Below are positions 1 to 10,054 of a stretch of 64,000 nucleotides of DNA, one piece after another. The position numbers and the translations under genes were made by a program. This stretch comes from Diphasiastrum complanatum (Eukaryota > Streptophyta > Lycopodiopsida > Lycopodiales > Lycopodiaceae). Below the pieces are notes generated by a model. It made no database searches. It had not been told where the DNA came from and saw only the letters and a list, made by a program, of their open reading frames with translations. The stretch spans positions 43,623,003 through 43,687,002 of the forward strand of contig CM055106.1 in assembly GCA_029204225.1 (NCBI GenBank), given 5' to 3'. Position 1 is the first letter of the stretch. Each line of letters starts with the position of its first letter.

Positions 1-81
1 CTGAGTATGCGAACGCCTACTCAATGGAGTAGGCGTTATCTTGTGTTATCTTCTTCGGGTGAATCATCTGAGAGAAGAGCT
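1..81. repeat. 81-bp inverted-repeat arm with internal hairpin
   Basis: Bases 1-81 are the exact reverse complement of 9166-9246. Inside lies a hairpin at 12-37 with two 11-base arms (AACGCCTACTC / GAGTAGGCGTT) around a 4-base loop. The outer bases are GRP coding sequence read backwards, so the arm marks a fold-back junction between GRP DNA and other DNA. Confidence 0.9.
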
Positions 82-560
82 TCCGAAGATGCCCCTTCCT
101 AGGAATCGTGTAGTGTGTATTATGATTTTAATCCACGTGGTGGAGCTATAGAAAATACGCGTGGCAATGTAGTTCATGCCTGTTTGAGTGATTTAGTTGC
201 TTCATACTTTGGTATAGATTACATGATCGATTGGTCCTCCCAACACTTGAAGACAAAAATAAAATAATAGAGACTTTATATTCTCAATTCCCTCAATTCA
301 ATGCTTTTAATAGGACTTGGGGCTTGAATTCAATGTGCCTTTGGATTCGAAACAAAAGGCAATTGATGAGAAGAGCCGTGAGGAATCCCAAGAGTCCCAC
401 GAAGACTGGATGGTGCTCCAAAAGGGATTGGAGGAAGGTGAAAGAGGAATTATTGCAAAACAATCCCCAAAAGTATGAACAACAACGTAGGGCCACCGCC
501 GAGAAGCTCTTAAAACATGGCCAAAGTCACTTGGGATCGGTAGGAAGGGGCAATCTAGCC
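82..560 (+). other. Unrecognised coding-like remnant
   Basis: No family is recognised. The longest reading frame, 231-677, is 148 codons and rich in Lys, Arg, Asn and Gln; its tail runs into the R repeat, so any true coding part would end before about 560. A second frame over 340-480 also looks protein-like, which suggests a decayed gene with frameshifts. Its basic composition and its place among transposons would fit a transposase or gag remnant, but no diagnostic motif is visible. Confidence 0.25.
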
Positions 561-733
561 CACCACAACTCTCATGTGGACAACCATAAATTTTTGACAC
601 GTAGTAGAGAAAATCACAACAAAATGTGCATGTGGACAACAAATGATGAGTTACCACATGGCACATGCATATGTTGACAAAATTGCATGTGCCACGTGGC
701 AACTTCCATCACTAGCTATCAACATGGACATTC
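561..733 (+). repeat. Repeat R (CATG/CACGTGGCA-rich), copy 1
   Basis: This segment is near-identical to 7431-7604 and, in part, to the reverse complement of 9099-9165. It carries several ACATGCA/CACGTGG words and ends exactly where an LTR-A begins at all three sites. The LTR therefore sits in the same flank at each place, so the copies are duplications and not independent insertions. Confidence 0.75.
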
Positions 734-1015
734 TGTTGGAGTTAATCTGCACTCCGACTCACCAGGATTCAATTCATGAGCACCAGTATACTGTGTAAGT
801 ATTCTCTCTTTACAACGACGTGCAGTCTTACTCGCACAGCTGAACAGTCTGTGCAATACACGACTTAAAGTAGAAGAAGGATCAACTTCATCGACGTTCA
901 CGTCGTCGACTTTACCGACTCGACTTCATCGACATCAACATCTTCTCAAGGGCGAGCCAGTCGACTCGACTTGCTTGACATCTTCGACACTCGTCGAATG
1001 TTACCATTCAATATG
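734..1015 (+). mobile_element. LTR-A fragment, 5' part
   Basis: It starts TGTTGGAGT and matches the first 280 or so bases of the complete LTR-A at 23161-24130 (reverse complement). It stops inside the LTR and joins integrase-coding sequence directly at about 1016; the rest of the LTR, the primer site, gag and protease are missing. The same junction occurs at about 8823 on the other strand. Confidence 0.8.
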
Positions 1016-2000
1016 GAGTACACTTCCTTCAAAATCTTCTATGGCTACAAACCAAGTCTGAAGCACCTTTGAGTGTTTGGCTGTCTTTATGTGCGAACTC
1101 CTTCTGATCTGAAAAAGAAGCTTGACCCTAACAGTTGTAGGAGTATCTTCATTGGATACTCGACATCACACAAAGCTTGTCGAATCTATGATGTCGAGTC
1201 AAGCCGCATCTTAGTCAACAGTCTAGATGTTGTCTTTCTTGAAGACAAATTCTATGACTTCAAGTAGAAGCAGCCAATGCAAGAATTCATTCCAACGACT
1301 CCCATCACCATCGACAGCCCTCAACCTGCGACTGTTCTGACAAATAAAGATACCCATGTTGCACAACAAGGAGAATAATCTTCTCAGCAACTGACTTTTG
1401 TTCGAAGATCTGCCCAACATCGACAAGAGCCTGATCGTTACATCCCATAGGCATTCATCAGTTATGACGGACCTACCTTAGTAGCAGAAGCAATGTCGAA
1501 TTCGAATGCAGACAACTGGCGCACTGCCATGCATGTATAATTTACTGATGAAGAGCAAGGCCTGGCATCTTGTTTAAGCTCCTCCTAATGCAAAGATTAT
1601 CGACACTAAGTGTATCTTCAAGTTGAAGCTCGATCCACACGGTTTGACAGCCAGATGGAAAGCTCGACTAGTCATGTATGAACAAACCTATGGAATTGAC
1701 TACACAGAAACTTTCAGTCAAGCTATAAGACTTCAGTCAATTTCGTCTTTACTTGGTATTGCAGATGCCGAAGATCTAGAAGTTCACCAGATGGATGTTC
1801 AGACTGCTTTTCTCAATGGATACATATAAGAAGATATTTACATCTAGCAACCCAAAGGTTACATCCTTCAAGGCCAAGAACACAAAGTGTGTAAGTTGCA
1901 TAAAGCTCTCTACGGGCTAAAGCAAGCTCCAAGGGCCTGGTTCAATAGAATCAATCGATTCTTGTTGTAGCACGACTTCGTCCCTAACTCAGCCATTTAC
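1016..2000 (+). pseudogene. Copia-A integrase C-terminus to reverse transcriptase, broken
   Basis: This is a fragment of a Ty1/copia polyprotein. It begins in the integrase region around HGYKPSLKHLRVFG, runs through the SIFIGYSTSHKACRIYDV segment typical of copia integrase tails, then the linker, then reverse transcriptase with [15 protein letters not shown] near 1780-1828 and QAPRAWFNRINR near 1925. It is interrupted by in-frame stops (after FYDFK, after YIP, after LNGYI and others) and a frameshift near 1530. The same lesions occur in other Copia-A copies of this window. It ends abruptly at about 2000, where repeat P begins. Non-functional. Confidence 0.85.
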
Positions 2001-2340
2001 CTTTGAGTTTCAATACCAATAAGATCTTAGAGATTGTGTGGTTTGTTAATATCGGTTATGAAGAATATCTCAATAATCGCAAATCATATCCTTTTATTAA
2101 CTTTAAGGTTTGAAGCTTGATTCCACTTGTGTGCATTGGAAAGGATGTATAAGAGAAAAATCAATCAAAGTTTCAATGTGTCTCTCATAGATTGTAATGA
2201 AGAATATAGGAGTTGCATTGTCAAATGAGATTTCCACTCCATGTGTTCTTTTGATAAGGAAATGGACAAATGTATCAATGATGTTAAACAACATGAATTT
2301 ATTGCATGCACAAATCCATACTTATTTTAAGTATCTAATT
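2001..2340. repeat. Repeat P, copy 1
   Basis: Recurs at 49027-49365 and 51459-51840 (same strand) and at about 56940-57292 and 57953-58267 (reverse complement). It normally lies downstream of the GRP gene. On the minus strand 2103-2294 reads as a 63-codon ORF that is well conserved in the copy at 56957-57151, but the other strand also stays open in places and I recognise no protein family. The junction with Copia-A at 2000 recurs at 51459. Confidence 0.75.
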
Positions 2341-3180
2341 AATGCTTATGCTAAAAATTGGCTTAGTTCATGGTGAGATGTTTTAATTTCACCTTTTTAT
2401 AATGGGAATTGTACAAAAGCAAATTACAAGGTTTTTATTTGGAGATTGCTTTTCTTACTTGCGTTCTACAATATAGAAACAAAAAATTCAAACACATCAC
2501 AATTATCACCATGGACAGGCGTTGTTTTATCTAATATGTGAACTTTCAAATGTTCTTCCGTTGCAATAAGCTATTGTAAAAAAGGTATTATGCTAGTGTT
2601 CATGAATTTTAGGAAATGGATTCCCATATTACGATATGAGCAACAATGTTGATGATTGTGAAGTGACACACTTTTTAAAGTATCAATGCAAGAAAATACA
2701 AATATTGCATGCATGTCACCAATGATCAAAACATATTGTGCGGAAAGAGATTCATATTTTGATGCTGTTTCAAAGAAAAACATATGGATAGATACTTAAA
2801 ATATTACATATTCATATGCTTTATTATAGGGTTGACGATGGTTGCAGCTCTAGATATTTCAGTTTGCTAAGGAGGAAGAAAATTACTCTGATAACGTTTG
2901 ACATAAATCCAACCACATTATTGTCGTTTAAGTTTTTCAAGGGTGTACAGTACCTATTTCGACTTAATTTTACGTTACAATTCTTGGTTTAATTCCTTGT
3001 CGGCTCATTGCCATCTCTATTCACATGAATACTATAGTAGTCTCTTGACCGCTAGTAGATGCAGCTAGTACCTATCATTGTGTACTCAATGAAAAATCTC
3101 ACACACAGCGACAGGCTGAGAATTAGAGGTGAAATGTAGTTGATTCACCACTCAATCACTGTCCATTTCTGGGAGCAATA
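2341..3180 (-). repeat. Downstream flank of the GRP pseudogene
   Basis: On the minus strand this follows the GRP stop codon. It matches 56040-56940, and in part 9601-10054, 10459-11280 and 30447-30860. No protein signal is seen. The counterpart at 56411 has an AATAAA about 370 bases after the stop codon, a possible poly(A) signal for the GRP transcript; here that spot reads TTATTATAG on the plus strand, so it is altered. Confidence 0.6.
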
Positions 3181-3967
3181 TTAATTTCCATTTTCTTTTA
3201 CTCTCCTGCTACCTTTGGCAGCACCATGTCCCGCACCTTCTTCTTTTCCAGGGGCAGAATTTTCATTTCCTTTTCCGCTACCACTACCATTACCGTCTCC
3301 TTTTCCAGTAACAGTATTTCCATTTTCCTTTCCCCCTGAGCCACCGCCTCCTGCTCTATTTCCTTGACCGCGGCCACCTTTAGAACCACCTGTAGCACCA
3401 CTACCAATATGTCCACCTCCAGCGCCATCGCCTTGCCCAACAGCACCTTCGCCACCTAAATCAGAACCACTACCGTTTGCATTTCCAGCTCCCAGATCTT
3501 GACCAGAGCCAGAACCTCTATCATGAGCACTTGTAGCTCCATTGAGTATGCGAACGCCTATTCGAGTTCCAATTTCTGTGCCGGCACCGTTTTCTAGACC
3601 CACTCCGATGCCATTTCCGAGACCCAATCCAATATTGTTATTCTCATGACCAAGGTCAAGTCCAATTCCAAATTTCTTTCGATCGATTGAATTTAATCCA
3701 TGATCTGGACTTCGACTTTGGCTGTCGGCGTAGTACTTGGAATTATCAGAGCTGCCAGCTCCGTGATCTGTACCAGCAACATTCTTTTCTGTAAAATGTG
3801 ATGATGCCTCGGACGTTGTTGCAGCAGCATTAATGTTGTGAGTAACGTAGAACCGTCCGCACGGGCTGAAAGGTGTTATCGCGGGCATGCACTAATTCCA
3901 CACAAAGCAACCATATACAAGCGATGAAAAGCAATAACTTTCTACTAGCTACCTCATTTCTATCCAT
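3181..3967 (-). pseudogene. Secreted glycine-rich protein, frameshifted copy
   Basis: This is the second copy of the GRP gene at 55254-56039. From the ATG at 3967 it encodes the same signal peptide (MDRNEVASRKLLLFIACIWL and onward). About 45 codons in, near 3834-3840, one extra base relative to the other copy creates an immediate TAA. The remaining frame (3888-3181, other phase) still encodes the whole Gly/Asn/Ser-rich body with GxG repeats and the KENGN end, so the loss is recent or the sequence is homogenised. Unless the shift is removed in the transcript, the product would be a secreted peptide of about 45 residues. It lies in the inverted copy of the GRP block. Confidence 0.8.
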
Positions 3968-4881
3968 CTTGCCAATTCGTACTACTATTGACATGAAAGA
4001 TTCAACAGATTCATAAACAATACTACAGCAGATATTGGCTCGTCGACTTGAGATGCTATAATCCTTTGAAAAGCCTGACTGATAATGTTAGTCGAGAGTT
4101 AGAGCTTAATTTATACCACCTCGCTTGGTCTCGCTCGCTGCAATTTCCTCCAGGCTGCTCCACTAAGACTCGACAACCTAATCGTCTAGATCTTCTGGCC
4201 CTACAATACACAAAATTCTCGATGAATCATCATCATCTGGGGCTTGAGGCGCAGTTGATACACCAGCGCTAGCATAGCAAGGAGACGCTAAAATATCTTT
4301 TCGAGGCCTTTCCACTCAAATATCTTCCTCGACACTAAATTATCTTTTCAAGGCCTTTCAACTCTTTTTTGTCTAAGGACTAGTAGCATTCGCATCTTCA
4401 CAGCTTGGGGGGACTCAAATGCACTCCTCTCAAATGGAATCTCTACTTGAGGTCCCCCACATGCATCCGAGTACGTTTCGCTGAGGAAGGGCTTTCATCC
4501 AAGAATGGTAGCCTAAGGCAGAAGGTCCCTCCTACCATGGAACAGTCAAGGATGCGGATCTTCCTTGACACTAAAATATCTTTTTCTTTCTTTTTAACCT
4601 TTATTTTCATAATTTTTTTTACATCCACATTCCAATCAAAAAGATACATGTAACAAAAGGTAAATTGCTTTTACATGCACCTTTTGATAATAAAAAAATG
4701 GGAGGCGCGCAAATTCCACACAAGGAGGCACCTCCATTTTCTTTGTAGAAAGGAAAAAATTGATTTTACGAATCGAAAATAGTAATTGAAATGTAGTTAC
4801 ATTACTCAAATTAGTTCGCCCACACTCTTATTAAGAAGTGTGGCACTGAAGTGAATACATGAAAACATATGATTTAAAAAA

Positions 4882-4884
<3 letters not shown>
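3968..4884 (-). repeat. Upstream flank of GRP pseudogene (promoter side)
   Basis: About 900 bases shared, inverted, with 54336-55253. It contains short ORFs (such as 4048-4272 + and 4405-4653 +) that also appear in the other copy but resemble no family I know. A motif with GACACTAAAATATCTTTT is repeated imperfectly around 4290-4350 and 4565-4585. It would hold the GRP promoter if there is one; no clear TATA box can be assigned. Confidence 0.5.

Positions 4885-4944
<60 letters not shown>
4885..4944. repeat. (TC)30 microsatellite
   Basis: Sixty bases of uninterrupted TC. The counterpart in the inverted block, 54265-54335, is (AG) of about 35 units, so the tract changed length after the block was duplicated. 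Confidence 0.97.
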
Positions 4945-4947
<3 letters not shown>

Positions 4948-4954
4948 AAGAAAA

Positions 4955-5215
4955 AAAATGCAACCCTCTCCTGCACAGGTTGCCCACCATAAGGAAGTGG
5001 TTCAAAAGATTGGCGGCGACTTGGATTACATAATCCAAGATGCAGGTTTCAATGAGGTAGCCATATTCGTTGGTCTACAATTGAGTCGTACGGGTGTCTA
5101 GGAAAGGCTTAATAACACTATGGGCCACCTTATGAGATGGATTGGACCTAGGGCCAGAAACTATCCCTACATCAACCAGGGCGGCCTCAGTCACACGCAC
5201 CTTGTGCACTACACC
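4955..5215 (-). pseudogene. Fragment of the Gypsy-G 3' ORF (N-terminal part)
   Basis: Read on the minus strand from about 5212 this gives KVRVTEAALVDVGIVSGPRS, then HSVIKPFLDTRTTQL, a TAG, and TNEYGYLIE through NHFLMVGNLCRRG. It matches 54000-54250 and, more distantly, 18672-18900, which lies upstream of a Gypsy-G polypurine tract and LTR. Compared with the 53.75-kb copy it lacks about 250 bases at its start. It ends at the TC tract. Function unknown; see the entry at 18672. Confidence 0.6.
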
Positions 5216-6330
5216 TTGTGAGTACGAGTGTTAGCTTAGCGAGGGTTCACATTTAGTATTTTGCATTTTAAAAGAAACTCACTTAAATGGTTGTTTCTGA
5301 CGAATCTGAAAAACTAACTTCGCTCGTCTGACTGGAGATAGATTTGACAAAAATAGATATATGGTAGGTCAGGTGACGGTTCTTTTGGCAAATTGAAAAC
5401 AAAATTCAGCTTGTTGGCGAGGGTTAAAATGAATATTTTGAAGAAACAATCTTTATTGCAAAAATTCTAATGGAATTAACTCTTGCCAAACTCATTGATA
5501 AAAAAACCATTATATTTGGAATGCTCAGTAGGACTGGTGAAGGTTGGAAGAGAGGTGCTGACATTTTTGTTGAAAACTTAGAGTTTTTCATCAAAAAATT
5601 AGTCTAATCATCAGGTTTCCAAATCCGGTAAAAACTTTCATCATCAGCACATTGATTTCAACTCGAAAATGGGTATAATACTTAAGGTAAACTTTGGACT
5701 GGCAATTATGTTCTCGATCGTTCTTGAACACATTTCGAATCAGTCATTGCTCATCGTTAGAATGCATGGCTTCTTTACCTCTCACTAGATGTTGTATGGT
5801 GTTTTTTTGGTATGTGTAAAGCTAAAATCCAAGGAGAGAAATCTTGGGTGTGGACATTTCCTACCAAGACCCTTTTTGAAGCAGTGATTGATTAGAGGCT
5901 TAAAGGTTTCTTAATGCACACAAGAAACATTATCTATTGAGTGAAAATGACTATCAAAGTTGATTTAGAATCAGATTCATAATATGTATGTAGACAAAAA
6001 GTTTTCTACTTGCTAAATGTAAAGCAAAATTCTAGAAGCTCCAACTCAAGTTCAACATGTAGCTACTCTAATATTTCAAAATGTCAACCGTCCAAATAGT
6101 TGGAATTTTTCTGGATACTTTTCCATCGAAACTTAGAATAAATGAAAGATTGTGGTCAATCTAATATGAGATCAAATCTCTTGAAATATGGAGCCATCTC
6201 CAATATTATAGAAACTTTTAAATGGAGAGTCCACCCACCTTGTGTTGTCATGTTACTCGTAGAAATTTTATAAAGATATTTCACAATCAAAATCTTGCAT
6301 AGACCTCCAGGCATTTATCAAATAAAAGAC
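5216..6330. other. Non-coding spacer with an 870-bp stretch unique to this copy
   Basis: Bases about 5290-5367 and 6236-6330 match 53600-53690 and 53491-53600 in the inverted block. The bases between, about 5368-6235, are missing there: either an insertion here or a deletion there. This stretch is AT-rich, has no ORF of note and shows no terminal repeats that I can see. Confidence 0.55.
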
Positions 6331-6951
6331 GCACATGCACACGCACACGCACACGCACATGCCCACGCCCATGCCCACACCCACACACCAGCACATTGAT
6401 ATTTATGTATATACACACACACCCACATATGTACACCCACATGTGTACATATGTGGGTGTTTGTATATATACATACATATAAATGTGTTGGTGTGTCTGT
6501 GTGTGCGTGCACACACACACACACGCCTGTGTGTATATAGGTTCTATATATTTGACTTGAAAGTTTAGAAAGATCATATGTCATTTTGAAAGGTCATTTC
6601 CTCTTTATATTTGACTAAGGCTCTGAAGTGTAGAAAGGCGTGCACGCACGTACACAGACACACACACACCAACACATTTATATGTATGTATGTATAACCC
6701 ACAAACACACACACACATTTATATGTATGTATGTATAAACACAACCACATATGTACATATGACACATTTATATGTATGTATGTATAAACACACCCACATA
6801 TGTACATATGTGGGTGTGTTTATACATACATACATATAAAAGTGCGTGTCTTTGTGTGTGTGTATGTGGGTGTGTTTATACATACATACATATAAATGTG
6901 TTGGTGTGTGTGTGTGTACATATGTGGGTGTGTTTATACATACATACATAT

Positions 6952-6988
<37 letters not shown>

Positions 6989-7062
6989 TGTGTACATATG
7001 TACATATGTGGGTGTCTGTATATATACACACATATAAATGTGTGTGTGTGTGTGTGTGTGTA
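6331..7062. repeat. CA/TG and ATGT simple-sequence tract with palindromes
   Basis: Long runs of (CA)n, (TG)n, (CATA)n and TGGGTGT words on both strands. The many ORFs here (Thr/His/Val/Cys-rich peptides) are translations of the repeat and not genes. A perfect 74-bp palindrome lies at 6767-6840. The outer part corresponds to 53175-53490 in the inverted GRP block. Confidence 0.9.
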
Positions 7063-7430
7063 TAAAATAGGTTTTATATACCTGACTTCAAAGTTTAGAA
7101 ATGTCATATGACAGCTAACTAAGGCTTGGAAGTGTAGAAAGGTGATATGTCAGACTAAAAGAGTAAATCACTCTTCTTTCCCCAATAGATCACGATCGTC
7201 AATGATGGATAGATAAGAAAGTGTCTTTGGAGTCATTAAATCATTGTGCTTTGGATAAGACAAATCGATGCCCATTCACAATAGCTTTTTATTTCAAAAA
7301 ATTGATTTATATGTAATTCTCAACTCTCAATAAATCATGAAGATTTTAGCTTGTTCCTTTAATGTTAGGTGCTCAGTTTTCCTTTCTGGTCTAGAGGCAC
7401 CTCCACAAGTAGATTTTTGGTTAGGCTTCC
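7063..7430. repeat. Non-coding flank, duplicated at 49390-49699
   Basis: Bases 7063-7345 match 49390-49699 closely, including the short TG run that precedes both. No coding signal. It is followed by repeat R. Confidence 0.65.
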
Positions 7431-7604
7431 GACCACATTTCTCATGTGGACAACCATAAAATTTTTGACACATAGCAAAGAAAATCACAACAAAATGTGC
7501 ATTTGGACAACAAATGATGAGTTTCCACATGGCACATGCATATGTTGACAAAATTGCATGTGCCACGTGGCAACTTCCATCACTAGCTATCGACATGGAC
7601 ATTC
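7431..7604 (+). repeat. Repeat R, copy 2
   Basis: Near-identical to 561-733 and directly followed by an LTR-A start, as at 734. A diverged version of the same repeat is seen at about 15100-15300 and 45100-45290 (R2). Confidence 0.75.
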
Positions 7605-8074
7605 TGTTCGAGTTAATCTGCACTCCGACTCACCAGGATTCAATTCATGAGCACCAGTATACTGTGTAAGTATTCTTTCTCTACAGCAACACCCAATCTT
7701 ACTCGCACAAGTTGAATAGTCTGTGCAATACACTGACTTGAAGTAGAAGCAGGATCGACTTTGTCGACATTCACGTCATCGAGTTAACCGACTTGACTTC
7801 GTCGACATCGACATCTTCTCAAGGGCGAGCCAATCGACTCGCCTTGCGTGACATCTTCGACGTTCGTCAAATGGTACCATTCAAAATGGAGCTCTACCTC
7901 TGCCCTGTCTGACATAGACCATGTCACAGTTCATTTCAGTACTTTGCAGTAACTACACTACTTCATGCACGTTGCCCACACAATTGTTATAACTGTTACA
8001 TGTATATATATATAACAACAACACACTAAGGATAGTGATGATAGTGATGATGAAGAAGAGTTTATTAGTGGAAG
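7605..8074 (+). mobile_element. LTR-A fragment, 5' half
   Basis: Begins TGTTCGAGT after repeat R and matches roughly the first half of the complete LTR-A. It includes a TATATATATA stretch near 8003 that could be the promoter TATA. At 8075 it joins, head to head, a minus-strand Copia-A reverse transcriptase fragment, so the LTR remainder and leader are gone. Confidence 0.8.
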
Positions 8075-8822
8075 GTAAAGACAAAATTGACTGAAGTCTT
8101 ATAACTGGACTAAAAGTCTCTGTGTGGTCAATTCCATAGGTTTGTTCATATCCTTTCATGACTAGTATGACTAGTCGAGCTTTCCATTTGGCTGTCAAAC
8201 CGTGTGGATCGAGCTTCAACTTGAAGATCCACTTAGTGTCGATAATATTTGCATTAGGAGGAGCTTCAACAAGACGCCAGGTCTTAAATTATACATGCAT
8301 GGCAGTGCACCAGTTGTCTACATTCAAATTCAACATTGCTTCTGCTACTAAGGTAGGTCCGTCATAACTGATGAATGCCTACGGGATGTAACGATCAGGC
8401 TCTTGTCGATGTTGGGCAGATCTTCGAACAAAAGTCAGTTGCTGAGAAGATTATTCTCCTTGTTGTGCGACATGGGTATCTTTGATTGTCGGAACAGTCG
8501 CAGGTTGAGGCCTGTCGATGGTGATGGGAGTCGCTGGAACTAATTCTTGCATTGGCTGCTTCTACTTGAAGTCGTAGAATTTGTCTTCGAGAAAGACAAC
8601 ACCTAGACTGCTGACTAAGATGCGGCTTGACTCGACATCATAGATTCGACAAGCTTTGTGTCATGTCGAGTATCCAATGAAGATACTCCTGCAGCTGTTA
8701 GGGTCAAGCTTCTATTTCAGATCAGAAGGAATTCGCACATAACAAAGACAGCCAGACACTCAAAGGTGCTTGAGACTTGGTTTGTAGCCATGGAAGATTT
8801 TAAAGGAAGTGTACTCCATTTT
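8075..8822 (-). pseudogene. Copia-A reverse transcriptase to integrase C-terminus, broken
   Basis: Minus-strand counterpart of about 1016-1760. Reading leftward from 8822 it gives the HGYKPSLKHL region, the FIGYST segment, the linker and the start of reverse transcriptase ([18 protein letters not shown], then QTYGIDHTETFSPVIRLQSI). It carries the Copia-A stops after FYDFK and YIP and the shared frameshift near the MHV position. The right end joins an LTR-A piece at the same junction as at 1015. Confidence 0.8.
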
Positions 8823-9098
8823 GAATGGTAACATTCGACGATTGTCGAAGACGTCAAGCAAGTCAAGTCGAATGGCTTGCCCTTGATAAGATGTTGATGT
8901 CGATGAAGTCGAGTCAGTAACCTCGATGACGTGAACGCCGATGAAGTTGATCCTGCTTCTACTTCAAGTCGGTGTATTGCACAGACTGTTCGACTGTGCG
9001 AGTAAGACTGCACGTTGTTGTAGAGAGAGAATATTATATAGTATACTGGTGCTCATGAATTGAATTCAGGTGAGTCGGAGTGAAGATTCACTCCAACA
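8823..9098 (-). mobile_element. LTR-A fragment, 5' part (minus strand)
   Basis: Ends ACTCCAACA at 9098, the reverse complement of the LTR start. It faces the plus-strand LTR-A at 7605, so this element is bounded by inverted LTR pieces instead of the normal direct ones. Confidence 0.8.
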
Positions 9099-9165
9099 GA
9101 ATGTCCATGTCGATAACTAGTGATGGAAGTTGCCACGTGGCACATGCAATTTTGTCAACATATGC
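9099..9165 (-). repeat. Repeat R, partial, inverted
   Basis: Reverse complement of the last 65 or so bases of repeat R as found before 734 and 7605. It runs straight into the 81-bp inverted-repeat arm. Confidence 0.7.
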
Positions 9166-9246
9166 AGCTCTTCTCTCAGATGATTCACCCGAAGAAGATA
9201 ACACAAGATAACGCCTACTCCATTGAGTAGGCGTTCGCATACTCAG
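9166..9246. repeat. 81-bp inverted-repeat arm, partner of 1-81
   Basis: Exact reverse complement of 1-81. The hairpin is at 9210-9235. The right-hand part, from 9225, continues into GRP coding sequence, so the palindrome sits exactly on the GRP junction. Confidence 0.9.
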
Positions 9247-9600
9247 AGGAGCTACAAGTGCTCATGATAGAGGTTCTAGCTCTGGTCAAGATCTGGGAGC
9301 TGGAAATGCAAACAGTAGTGGTTTTGATTTAGGTGGCGAAGGTGCTGTTGGGCAAGGCGGTGGAGCCGGAGGTGGACATATTGGTGTGGTGCTATAGGTA
9401 GTTCTAAAGGTGGCAGTGGTCAACGAAATAGAGCAGGAGGCGGTGGCTCAGGGGGAAAGGAAAATGGAAATACTGTTACTGGAAACGGAGACGGTAATGG
9501 TAGTGGTAGCGGAAAAGAAAATGAAAATTTTGCTCGTTTGGACATGGTGCTAGCAAAGGTAGCGGGAGAGGAAAAGAAAATGGAAATTAATATTGCTCCC
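9225..9600 (+). pseudogene. GRP gene fragment (tandem unit 1)
   Basis: Starts within the GRP reading frame, at the codons for GVRIL, and continues to the gene end. The signal peptide and N-terminal half are missing. A loss of two bases near 9385 brings a stop after HIGVVL. A 16-base net deletion near 9530, also present in unit 2 at 10375, changes the C-terminal frame. Not functional. Confidence 0.85.
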
Positions 9601-10054
9601 AGAAATGGACAGTGATTGGGTGGTGAATCGATTACATTTCACCTCTAATTCTCAGCCTGTCACTGTGTATACTGAGAATTTTTGATTGAGTACACAATGA
9701 TAGTTACTAGTGGCATCTACTAGCGGTCAAGAGATTGGTATAGTGTTGATGTGAATAGAGATGGCAATGAGCTGACAAGGAATTAGACCAAGAATTGGAA
9801 TGTAAAATCAAGACACTCAGAGAGTCAAAATAGGTACTGTACACCCTTTAAAAACTTAAAGGACAATAATGTGGTTGGATTTATATTGTCAAACTTTGTC
9901 AGAGTAATTTTCTTCCTCCTTAGCAACTGAAATATCTAGAGCTGTACCCATCGTCAACCTTCAATAAAGCATATGAATATGTAATATTTTAAGCATCTAT
10001 CCATATGCTTTTCTTTGAAACAACATCAAAATATGAATCTCTTTCCGCACAATA
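9601..10054 (+). repeat. GRP downstream flank, tandem unit 1
   Basis: Matches 56040-56490 and 10459-10810. It ends within the CTTTCCGCACAATAC segment, where the second GRP fragment begins, so fragment plus flank is tandemly repeated with a period of about 840 bases. Confidence 0.75.

Noticed and set aside
3198-3455. 85-codon ORF overlapping the GRP pseudogene
   Set aside because: A shifted frame of the glycine-rich repeat; it appears in each GRP copy only because the DNA is conserved.
3834-3967. An intron at the frameshift of the GRP pseudogene
   Set aside because: Only one base differs from the intact copy at that place; there is no room for an intron and no need for one in the sister gene.
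6287-7111. Many overlapping ORFs of 70-100 codons on both strands
   Set aside because: They are translations of CA/TG and CATA simple repeats (His/Thr/Val/Cys/Tyr periodic peptides), with no start context or conservation as protein.
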